Of a stretch of DNA of 20,300 nt, positions 9,730 to 16,704 are shown one piece after another; position 1 is the stretch's first letter; each line of letters starts with the position of its first letter. The notes under the pieces are model-generated. The model was not told where the DNA came from, did no database searches, and was given only the letters and a program-made list of their open reading frames with translations. The position numbers were made by a program, and so were the translations under genes. The stretch is from Planctomycetaceae bacterium UBA2972 (GTDB taxonomy: Bacteria; Planctomycetota; Planctomycetia; Pirellulales; Pirellulaceae): positions 1-20,300 of the forward strand of contig DEAW01000037.1 in NCBI GenBank assembly GCA_002348315.1, given 5' to 3'.

Positions 9730-9753
9730 CCTCGTAAGCAACCTCGTAAGTAA
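9730..9753 (-). repeat. Tandem 12-bp duplication forming the cupin ribosome-binding region
   Basis: On the plus strand CCTCGTAAGCAA (9730-9741) is followed directly by CCTCGTAAGTAA (9742-9753), 11 of 12 bases identical. Read on the coding strand each unit ends in ACGAGG, giving two successive Shine-Dalgarno-like GAGG sites, 9 and 21 nt before the preferred ATG at 9720. The unit is four codons long, so it also creates the alternative upstream TTG and ATG starts in the same frame. Confidence 0.75.
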
Positions 9754-9775
9754 CCAAGCCGGACAAAAGTCTTGC

Positions 9776-10291
9776 TTAGCTTAGGGCGACCGACGCGCCC
9801 TTAATCACTGCAGCAATTCGTACTGCTTCATGAACGTGATTTTCACTTAACTCTTCAGCAAGCTTGGCTTCATGAGATTGCACACACAGTTCACATCCTT
9901 CGAGCACTGCACAAGCCATCGAGCACAATTCAAACAAAGCTGTTGAAGTCGCGGGACTTGTCATGCGGTTCATACGCAAGCCTGCTCGCATCTGTGAATA
10001 ACTCTCTTTACCCACCATATGTCGGAACCGGTAGAAAACTGTATTCATGGCCATAATTGCCGCTGCAGCTTTGGCGTCTTCGCGCGCTTCCGGACTGAGA
10101 GCATCTCCTGCATCCGATTCAATCGCCGAGGCTAATGTTGAATCCTCAATAAAGTAGGCTGAACAGAGAGCGACTGCCCAGGTCTGTTCTGCGTCCAAAA
10201 CCTGACTCTGAGTCAGTACCGATGACAAATTCAGTTTGATGTCCTTGACCGGATCTGTCATTTGACTCCGCAGTGCATTGATGTTTTCCAA
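9776..10291 (-). CDS. ahpD: AhpD-like alkyl hydroperoxidase (carboxymuconolactone decarboxylase fold)
   Basis: A 171-residue AhpD, the thiol protein that in mycobacteria reduces AhpC and has weak hydroperoxidase activity of its own. Resemblance to the mycobacterial protein runs end to end: KDIKLNLSS near residues 16-24, AAAAIMAMNTVFYR at 76-89, GLRMN at 104-108, then the active-site segment with Glu121, Cys133, Cys136 and His140 (GCELCVQSHE). The residue just before the second cysteine, His in the mycobacterial enzyme as I recall it, is Leu135 here. The start is TTG at 10291: an AGGAG lies 7 nt upstream and the resulting N-terminus matches the family length; ATG 10261 would cut off the conserved first segment. 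It is first in a probable two-gene unit with the cupin. The matching ahpC lies 1.4 kb away, in another transcription unit. Confidence 0.9.
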   Translation of the reverse strand: MENINALRSQMTDPVKDIKLNLSSVLTQSQVLDAEQTWAVALCSAYFIEDSTLASAIESDAGDALSPEAREDAKAAAAIMAMNTVFYRFRHMVGKESYSQMRAGLRMNRMTSPATSTALFELCSMACAVLEGCELCVQSHEAKLAEELSENHVHEAVRIAAVIKGASVALS

Positions 10292-10312
10292 AACCTCTCT
10301 CCTATTCGCTTG

Positions 10313-10341
10313 TATATATAAAGGATGCAGTCAGCCTTCAA
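10313..10341 (-). promoter_or_regulatory. Probable sigma-70-type promoter of ahpD-cupin
   Basis: On the minus strand TTGAAG (10341-10336) and TATATA (10318-10313) are separated by 17 nt, close to consensus in sequence and spacing. The -10 box lies 21 bp before the TTG start of ahpD, leaving a short leader that includes the AGGAG site. It was read by eye; other registers of the TATATATA tract are possible. Confidence 0.5.
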
Positions 10342-10638
10342 TCTAACAAGTTCAAATAGCGTTTGGAACGGTACGCAGTGCCTGCGAAGGTCGCTGAAAA
10401 CATAGGATTTCAGCAATTCGGAGATGTAAAACCATGCATAAATCCTGCTGATCTTCCTGTTAAGATGTGCGGGTTAGCCAACTTATACAGATTTTTCTAA
10501 AGATAACGGTTGGCCTGGTCGAAAAACGCATATAGCGGAAGTTAGGTTTGCGCGCCACAGTGCGTTTTAAAACAGCGATCGCGAACTTGATGATCCTCGC
10601 CAACCGCGAGACAACAACCTGAATTTGGTATACCCATC
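10342..10638. other. Gene-free divergent spacer between ahpD and the TPR lipoprotein
   Basis: About 300 bp without a coding frame. It holds two inverted repeats: GCTGAAA (10393-10399) with TTTCAGC (10408-10414), loop 8 nt, and AAAACGCA (10523-10530) with TGCGTTTT (10561-10568), 30 nt apart, whose intervening DNA is GC-rich. A GCGATCGC octamer lies at about 10575. The promoter of the TPR gene should be in this stretch, but I could not assign -35/-10 boxes. No tRNA or known riboswitch fold was recognised. Confidence 0.4.
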
Positions 10639-11637
10639 ATGAAAAACTACTCGATCTGCTCCATTCTGATACTCGGAAGCCTGGCTTTCACTGGTTGCGT
10701 GGGCACTCCTGCAATGCCGTTTCAAGAAGTGCTGACAACAGCTCCGTTATTTAAAACGTTTGAAAAACCGGATATCGAATCGCAGCTGGACGAAGTCGGA
10801 ACCAGTGCACTATCCAAAGAGGCCCAAAACGAAATTGACAAGGTCCTGAAAAGCAAAAAGATCAATGATCGAGTAAAGATTGAAATTGAGAAGGGCAAAG
10901 CCTTTTTCGAAAAGGGGGATATGGACACCGCGATCGCCTGTTACACTCACTCCATTCGTCTAGACCGAACAAATATCGAAGCCTACTATCTGCGTGGTAT
11001 TGCTCAGGGGAAGATAGGGAACAAAGCGAAAGAAATTGCAGATTATGGTTCCGTTCTTCAGTTAGATGTTGATCATGCCGAAGCCTACAACCGTCTGGGC
11101 GTCGCCTATGCCAATCAGGGAAGTATCGATATTGCGATTGTAAACTTTAGTGAAGCGATTCGCATTAAACCCGAATTCGTGGAGGCCTATAACAATCGAG
11201 CAGTCGCTTTCGCAAATAAAGGCAACATCGACAAGACGATTTCTGACCTCACTCAGGCAATTCGTATCAATCCAGACAACCCTGATGCCTTTTTCAACCG
11301 AGCGATTATTTACAACAATACGCAGCAGTTTGACGAGGCGATTGCTGACTTCACCGACACGATCCGTGCTAATCCGGAACACGCTCGTGCCTACATGAGC
11401 CGAGCTGATATTTTTGCCAGCCAGGGCAAGAACGAGAAAGCGATTGCGGATTACGGCATTGCCATCGAATTGAAACCAAAGTGGGCAGAAGCTTATTACA
11501 ATCGCGGGTTAGCTTACAAAGCCAACGGACAACAGGATGAAGCGGTTGCAGATTTCAGTGAAGCACTCAAACTGAATCCAAAGGAAAATCAAACTCAAGC
11601 CGTATCCTTCCGAGCCACCACCGCTCCCACCGAATAA
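10639..11637 (+). CDS. TPR-repeat protein, probable lipoprotein
   Basis: A 332-residue protein of seven consecutive 34-residue tetratricopeptide repeats, in register from about residue 79 to 316 (units start near 79, 113, 147, 181, 215, 249 and 283), each showing the W/Y-LG/Y-G-Y-A-F-A-P pattern, for example EAYNNRAVAFANKGNIDKTI. TPR arrays bind protein partners; no catalytic domain is attached. The N-terminus has a lysine, a hydrophobic stretch and AFTGC with Cys20, a plausible lipobox, so I infer lipidation and a location outside the cytoplasmic membrane. Residues 21-78 are a low-complexity linker. ATG 10639 gives this clean signal sequence, although no Shine-Dalgarno is visible. It stands alone on its strand and shares its terminator with ahpC. 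Partner and function are unknown. Confidence 0.9.
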   Translation: MKNYSICSILILGSLAFTGCVGTPAMPFQEVLTTAPLFKTFEKPDIESQLDEVGTSALSKEAQNEIDKVLKSKKINDRVKIEIEKGKAFFEKGDMDTAIACYTHSIRLDRTNIEAYYLRGIAQGKIGNKAKEIADYGSVLQLDVDHAEAYNRLGVAYANQGSIDIAIVNFSEAIRIKPEFVEAYNNRAVAFANKGNIDKTISDLTQAIRINPDNPDAFFNRAIIYNNTQQFDEAIADFTDTIRANPEHARAYMSRADIFASQGKNEKAIADYGIAIELKPKWAEAYYNRGLAYKANGQQDEAVADFSEALKLNPKENQTQAVSFRATTAPTE

Positions 11638-11655
11638 CAGATTTTAGATTCCATC

Positions 11656-11695
11656 AAAAAACCCTGCCTCGCGAACATGCCAGGCAGGGTTTTTT
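11656..11695. terminator. Bidirectional intrinsic terminator shared by the TPR gene and ahpC
   Basis: AAAAAACCCTGCCT (11656-11669) and AGGCAGGGTTTTTT (11682-11695) form a perfect 14-bp stem with a 12-nt loop. The GC-rich core is flanked by A6 and T6, so each strand reads a hairpin followed by a U-tract. It lies 18 bp after the TPR stop codon and 31 bp after the ahpC stop codon, and should end both convergent transcripts. Confidence 0.95.
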
Positions 11696-11726
11696 CGTGT
11701 CACTGTTATGAGTGAATCTCCAGCTC

Positions 11727-12248
11727 TTATAGAGTCGGGTCACCTTTCTTCCAGTTACATGGGCAGAGTTCATCCGATTGAATCGCATCCAGCACTCGCA
11801 GGATCTCATTCACATTACGACCAACGCTCAGAGCATTGGCACTCGACCATTGGATGACACCATTAGGATCTACCAGGAAGGTAGCTCGCAGACAGACGTC
11901 TGCATTGGGATCCACAATGCCAAGATCATGAGCAAGACGCTGGGCTCCGATTAGAGGATAAGCAAGACCCTTCAAATCATCGTGACTCTGACACCAGGCC
12001 AGGTGACAATATTCGTTGTCCGTGCTACCACCAACAACTTCACAATCGCGGTCATTGAACTCAGCCAACTGTGTGTTAAATTCAGCAATTTCAGTAGGAC
12101 AAATGAATGTAAAGTCCTTCGGGTAGAAGAAATAGCAAACCCATTTGCCATCGTAGTCTGAATTCGTCAGGCCTTTGAGGCTTTCCGGGTCTGACCCTAC
12201 ATTGCACTTTACGTTGTATTCTGGAAACTTATCGCCAACTGTAAGCAT
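11727..12248 (-). CDS. ahpC: Peroxiredoxin AhpC, mycobacterial type
   Basis: A 2-Cys peroxiredoxin of 173 residues that reduces hydrogen peroxide and organic hydroperoxides in the cytoplasm. The peroxidatic cysteine is Cys50 in FYPKDFTFICPTE. The C-terminal CPCNWKKGDPTL supplies Cys162 and Cys164, the arrangement of the Mycobacterium AhpC, whose usual reductant is AhpD rather than AhpF. SVGRNVNEILRVLDAIQSDEL also follows that branch closely. Two further cysteines in NEYCHLAWCQSH and one each at 15 and 38 make it unusually cysteine-rich. ATG 12248 has AGGAG about 10 nt upstream and matches the family start. It lies 116 bp after the RND gene on the same strand, far enough to have its own promoter, and ends at the strong terminator. 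Confidence 0.95.
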   Translation of the reverse strand: MLTVGDKFPEYNVKCNVGSDPESLKGLTNSDYDGKWVCYFFYPKDFTFICPTEIAEFNTQLAEFNDRDCEVVGGSTDNEYCHLAWCQSHDDLKGLAYPLIGAQRLAHDLGIVDPNADVCLRATFLVDPNGVIQWSSANALSVGRNVNEILRVLDAIQSDELCPCNWKKGDPTL

Positions 12249-12300
12249 GGCTTATTCTCTCCTGATAATATTTCTAAACTGTTCGAGTTATAGTAGTCTC

Positions 12301-12331
12301 GTTAAACGGCTTGTTGCGTTGATGATGTCAA
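12301..12331 (-). promoter_or_regulatory. Possible ahpC promoter in the RND-ahpC gap
   Basis: On the minus strand a perfect TTGACA (12331-12326) is followed 19 nt later by TTTAAC (12306-12301), four of six bases of the -10 consensus. The spacer is longer than ideal. A TATAAC lies further on at 12292-12287 with no partner -35. If real, ahpC would be expressed apart from the genes upstream. Confidence 0.25.
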
Positions 12332-12364
12332 TGTATCACAGCACATCAGTACGCGAAAGATACC

Positions 12365-14602
12365 CTAAACAGACGACTTGTCCCGGTAGGCTATAGATAG
12401 AATTGCCGGCAATAACACCATATCGCCGATAAACGCGAGAGCTACTGAAATGCAGGCTAATTTGGAGAACAACTGACTGTGAGGCATCACGCTAATAGCA
12501 CTCGCCGAAAATCCAGCGATCAGGACAAGCGTACTGACGACCAACGCAGCACCAACGGAACTAATCGAGTTTTTAATCGCCTCGTCAACCGTTTTGCCTT
12601 CTGACTGTTCCCGACGGAACCGCACCAGAAAGTGAATCGTGTCATCAACCGCAATCCCCAGACTGACAGTAAACAGCAGGACACTCGTTAAACGTAACGG
12701 TTCCCCCGTCCAAACGAGAAAACTGGCCGTAAAGATTAACGGAAGGCAGTTAGGCAGCAAGCTGACCAACCCCATTTTGATAGATCGAAACATCACGGTT
12801 AGCACCACCATGATGACTGCTGCAGCAATAATCAGTGACTTCACCAGATCGTTAATCATCGTAGAGAGATTGCGAGCAGCAACCACCGCGGATCCGGAGA
12901 CCGAGAGGGACACGCCCGGAAACTGACTTTCAATCACTGCCAGTCGCTCTCGAAACCGTTTGATTACCTGCCGATGGTGATACATGCCCTGGTCGGCTAA
13001 GCGAGCCACGACAATCGATCGCCCCAGATCATTTCGGATCCACTGATCTGAAATCGCCTGAGGCAACGAGATGATAGGGCTCTGATCCACCACTTCGTTG
13101 AAATTCAAAATAGACATCGGATTCATGATGTCCTGATCACCATCAATATCTGCTTCAACCTGACGTAACACGGCCAGTGGATCGACAGAGGACTCGCGGT
13201 CCCGGTCCCATTCGACTAAGACGATTGCACTTAGCATGCCACCAAACTGCTGATCCACTTCACGCAAAGCCACCTCTGCTTCACTCCCCTTCGGAATCGA
13301 CTCAGCAATATGGCTATCGGGATGTAACTGCAACGTGGTAACTGTCATCCAGACCAGCAGTGCTGCAAACAAAGCCAGCACGATGTAACGATATTTCAAA
13401 ATAAAGATACCGTACGCCACTGAGAATTTTTTCAGCCATAAAGAATCACGACTCACTTTTCCCTGATACGCGCCACCGATCAGGCCCGTGGATGCCAGCC
13501 ACGGCACGACAATCACTACGGCTAAAAACGTGATCAGGGTTCCTACAGCACAGGTGATTCCGAACTGACTGATGACTTCGATACTGCTGACAGTCAGCGA
13601 CCCAAAACCAATCGCTGTGGTAATCGAAGTAAAGGCACAGGCAATTCCAAGTCGGCGGACGGCCAGCCAGGCTGCACGTTCAGGTTTTATCCCCCGGACG
13701 CGGGACTCGCGCACGTCAAATACCAGGTGCACGGCGTCGGTCAGTCCGATCACCACAACGAGCACCGGCAGGATCGTCGTGATGAGGTTGATTTTCACAC
13801 CCGTCAGGCTCAGTAAACCGAGTGCCCAAAAACTTCCAATACCTGCACCCGCAACCGCCATAAATGCCAATGCCCAGTTGCGAAATGCGATCAGCGCGAT
13901 CAGTACGGCGATGCAGGCACCAGCCACCATCATGTTAAAAGTGTCGGTCTTAATCGACCGGAAGATCTCAACTCGCACAGGTGGCAAGCCTGTTAAGTAA
14001 GCTTGAATTCCTGACTGCTCTCGCCACTCAGTTAGCACCTGTTTCAGATGGTCAACCGTCGGCTGGTAGTCACTGACAAGCAGGTCTTCGCTTCCCAGTT
14101 GAATCACCATCATCATGGAAGAAGCATCGGCGGTGATTAGATTCCCTGCGGCAATGGGATGAGAGAGTACTTCACGTTCGACCATCGACCAATCGACCGA
14201 TGCTGTGCCGGCTGGAGGAACGAGCGGGCGTGGGAGAGGGTCAACCACAAGCATCTCAGGACTGAAAATGGATACGACATCGCTAACCAGGTCATCCGCT
14301 TCGAGAGTCTTTACCAGTTGTTGCATTTTGGCAACATGCTCGGTGGTAAAGAATGTGGACTCAGGTTTCTTGAGTATGACCAGGCAGTCATTTTCATCCG
14401 GTCGGAATTGCTCAAAGATTTCTTCCAGCTGTTCAAACGGTTTGTCGTTTGTACGAAAGAGACCTCGTGCCTCATTGTCGAATGAAAACCGCTGAAAGCC
14501 GATCAGCGACAGCACCGTGATCACCACTATAGCCAACAGCAACAGACGCTGGCGATGTAGGTAGAGAGTGCGTACCCAACCGCTATTCCAGCCGCTATTC
14601 AT
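12365..14602 (-). CDS. RND superfamily exporter (MMPL/HAE3-like)
   Basis: A 745-residue transporter with the duplicated RND plan: TM1 at about 17-36, a large extracytoplasmic loop (40-215), a five-helix block at about 220-375 including GLTDAVHLVFDVRE (286-299), TM7 at about 404-424, a second loop (425-580) and a final block at about 585-740 with the matching GIAVDDTIHFLVRFRRE (649-665). The paired D-containing motifs in TM4 and TM10 are the proton-relay positions of the MMPL/HAE3 branch. The length is shorter than the roughly 1000-residue HAE1 drug pumps, and no periplasmic adaptor or outer-membrane partner is nearby, so a lipid, hopanoid-like or other hydrophobic cargo is more likely than multidrug efflux; this is inference. 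ATG 14602 has AGGA 9 nt upstream. It starts 32 bp after the hydrolase gene, suggesting cotranscription. Confidence 0.93.
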   Translation of the reverse strand: MNSGWNSGWVRTLYLHRQRLLLLAIVVITVLSLIGFQRFSFDNEARGLFRTNDKPFEQLEEIFEQFRPDENDCLVILKKPESTFFTTEHVAKMQQLVKTLEADDLVSDVVSIFSPEMLVVDPLPRPLVPPAGTASVDWSMVEREVLSHPIAAGNLITADASSMMMVIQLGSEDLLVSDYQPTVDHLKQVLTEWREQSGIQAYLTGLPPVRVEIFRSIKTDTFNMMVAGACIAVLIALIAFRNWALAFMAVAGAGIGSFWALGLLSLTGVKINLITTILPVLVVVIGLTDAVHLVFDVRESRVRGIKPERAAWLAVRRLGIACAFTSITTAIGFGSLTVSSIEVISQFGITCAVGTLITFLAVVIVVPWLASTGLIGGAYQGKVSRDSLWLKKFSVAYGIFILKYRYIVLALFAALLVWMTVTTLQLHPDSHIAESIPKGSEAEVALREVDQQFGGMLSAIVLVEWDRDRESSVDPLAVLRQVEADIDGDQDIMNPMSILNFNEVVDQSPIISLPQAISDQWIRNDLGRSIVVARLADQGMYHHRQVIKRFRERLAVIESQFPGVSLSVSGSAVVAARNLSTMINDLVKSLIIAAAVIMVVLTVMFRSIKMGLVSLLPNCLPLIFTASFLVWTGEPLRLTSVLLFTVSLGIAVDDTIHFLVRFRREQSEGKTVDEAIKNSISSVGAALVVSTLVLIAGFSASAISVMPHSQLFSKLACISVALAFIGDMVLLPAILSIAYRDKSSV

Positions 14603-14634
14603 AGTTGCTCATCCTGACTCGTGATGCGGGTAAC

Positions 14635-16683
14635 TTACTCGTTGTTTTCGACGAACTGTTCATAACGTGCGTTGTGTTTCTCTAATAGAACGGGGACTTC
14701 CGTTTCTAACAAGAAGCCCTGTTCCACTAGTCTCTGACACGCCTGCTGAAACAACTCTAAGTAAGCCTGGCGGGATTGGTATCGTTCTGCCAATGACAAT
14801 CGCGGATCCGAATTTGATTCTCGTTGCTGTTTGGTTACAGCAAACGGGAAAAACGCTCCGGCCAAACCAACCAAATCCGTCTGCGCCGGGTGATCGTCCG
14901 GATACAAATTCCAACTGGCGTATGTCCCTAATGGAACCGCAACTTCAGGCGGTTGTATACATCCGATTTCATTTCCATCCGGATCAGTTCGCGGTACCAG
15001 TACACGATAGTCGTTCCTCATGGTCGGAGGATGAGTCAAAACTTGTGAGCGATCAGACTCCCATACGTCACCATAGTACCAGTCGTTGGGTTGATGAATC
15101 ACGGTTGGGAAACGAGTGCCGGGAATGTCAGGAAATCCGACTGAGTGCTGCTCCCAATGAACTAACGATCCTGATTTGATGGTGGGGATCACACTGGCCG
15201 GCATTTTTTTACCCTGCACCCAGCCATCGAGCTTTAACAGCAGGCTACGCATGATCGGTCTGAAGTCAGCGGGGTTTTTGATATAGGCTCCGTCACCTTT
15301 CGTGGGTGGATAAGATGCCGGGCCGTGTTGTGTACCTCCAAAGGTATAAAACCTGACGTGACGTTGAGCCCGTGCGTCCCGGGTTCCCAGTGGGTCGGTA
15401 TGCGTTAACGATCCGGCGCGATGCCAGTACTCGGAACTTGACTGAGTATGCATAATCTTTGGCATCGTTTTGGTCGCTCGGGCCTGCTCCAGCAATCCAT
15501 CTTGAAGTTGATCACGAAACGGATGTCGCTGTTTTTCATAAGCAAAGGGAAATCGATCGACCGGATAGTCGTGATTGAATCGCTGACCGGAAAACCGAGT
15601 GGGCTGAGCAAAGCGGTGGTTAAACGATCCCATACCTGCTCCTGAAACATGTGGAATCAGCCCGTCAAATACCTTGTCGCCTGATTCAGATTCGTTAAAT
15701 CCTGAATAGAGAAACTCACGCAGGTAGCGTCCTGACTGTGAAATACCAAAGGCATGAGCGCGTTGGATATAGGGTTTATCCAGATGAATCATCGGATTAC
15801 CCTCGCCCCGGCCTGTTTTCACCGCGTCGATCAAATCGCGTACCGAGGTAAAGCAGGTACCATGTACCTGAGGAGAATGGGCTGTGTAGATGAGCTCATA
15901 GATTTGACCTTGTTCTCCTTTGGATAGCAGATACAGGTCAATGTGCTTTTGGTCTCCTGGTTTCGCATCTGTGGTTTCGGTGATCTTGGTAAACCATTGA
16001 TCCCGAGCGATCAGAGTACGTTCAGACCGGGCATGCGGTCGTTGCGTGAGTGTGGCCTGATCGATGCTGGAGTAATCGTGCTGGAATGATCCGTGACCAG
16101 CGCGAGTGATACCTCCAAATTCCTTCCCTTCCTCCATCGAAAATTCATATCGAACCAGCCCTTTGAATTTTTCACTGAGCGTTGGTGGATAAAGTTTCAA
16201 TCGGGGCGTACCCGCTAACAACTCTCCATCCCAGCCGCTCGAGATTACGGTCCAGCCATACTTCATCAGAAATCCGTTACCGGCGTGAGTTACTTTATTG
16301 AGAAGGTTGCTTGAAGGGGCGTTGTTAAAGAAGTCGAGCGTCCGCATGTTGCCGCGATTGTTCACGTCATAGAGAACTGCTCCGTTTGATCGTGCCGGAT
16401 TGGTTGGCGTCAGAATAACCAGATCCGCGTAGAATCGTACTAACCCGTCGTCGTCGGGCTTCGCATACTGTAAATCGACCACCCGGACATTCTGCTCAAG
16501 TGATGGATCCAGAGTGAAGTGCACTGAGCCTCTTAGCAAATCATACGTGCCAACATTGCCAAATTGTTTACCATCTGCAAACAGAGTTCGGCTGGTGATA
16601 TCGAATGATTCCACCTTGGCCATAAGAGAACTGGCGGTGGAAAAATAGGTTAATGTCAGGAAAACGTATGCCCACATTCGCAT
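14635..16683 (-). CDS. Exported alpha/beta hydrolase-domain protein (Abhydrolase_10 / PF20091-like)
   Basis: A 682-residue protein with a Sec signal (MRMWAYVFLTLTYFSTASSLMA, cleavage near residue 23) and therefore extracytoplasmic. The body resembles the large alpha/beta hydrolase-domain family PF20091: VDVNN-like RGN segment, VISSGWDGEL, then the nucleophile elbow GISQSGRYLREF with probable Ser315, and a late GGTQHGP with His453 as candidate catalytic histidine. The substrate is unknown; an ester is expected. Two starts compete. GTG 16698 lies 6 nt after the GH88 stop and has no Shine-Dalgarno, whereas ATG 16683 has GAGG 9 nt upstream and gives a compact signal peptide, so I chose ATG (GTG would add five residues). 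The 21-bp gap to the GH88 gene and the 32-bp gap to the RND gene suggest an operon. Confidence 0.85.
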   Translation of the reverse strand: MRMWAYVFLTLTYFSTASSLMAKVESFDITSRTLFADGKQFGNVGTYDLLRGSVHFTLDPSLEQNVRVVDLQYAKPDDDGLVRFYADLVILTPTNPARSNGAVLYDVNNRGNMRTLDFFNNAPSSNLLNKVTHAGNGFLMKYGWTVISSGWDGELLAGTPRLKLYPPTLSEKFKGLVRYEFSMEEGKEFGGITRAGHGSFQHDYSSIDQATLTQRPHARSERTLIARDQWFTKITETTDAKPGDQKHIDLYLLSKGEQGQIYELIYTAHSPQVHGTCFTSVRDLIDAVKTGRGEGNPMIHLDKPYIQRAHAFGISQSGRYLREFLYSGFNESESGDKVFDGLIPHVSGAGMGSFNHRFAQPTRFSGQRFNHDYPVDRFPFAYEKQRHPFRDQLQDGLLEQARATKTMPKIMHTQSSSEYWHRAGSLTHTDPLGTRDARAQRHVRFYTFGGTQHGPASYPPTKGDGAYIKNPADFRPIMRSLLLKLDGWVQGKKMPASVIPTIKSGSLVHWEQHSVGFPDIPGTRFPTVIHQPNDWYYGDVWESDRSQVLTHPPTMRNDYRVLVPRTDPDGNEIGCIQPPEVAVPLGTYASWNLYPDDHPAQTDLVGLAGAFFPFAVTKQQRESNSDPRLSLAERYQSRQAYLELFQQACQRLVEQGFLLETEVPVLLEKHNARYEQFVENNE

Positions 16684-16704
16684 CAGAAAGTGCCTCACTA
16701 CTGA

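Noticed and set aside
11062..11398. Frames within the TPR gene on both strands
   Set aside because: Their apparent internal repeats mirror the 102-bp TPR period of the real gene.
13572..14000. 142-residue plus-strand frame opposite the RND gene
   Set aside because: It is rich in Ser, Thr, Ala, Ile and Arg as expected from the reverse complement of membrane-helix codons, and the RND frame there is unmistakable.
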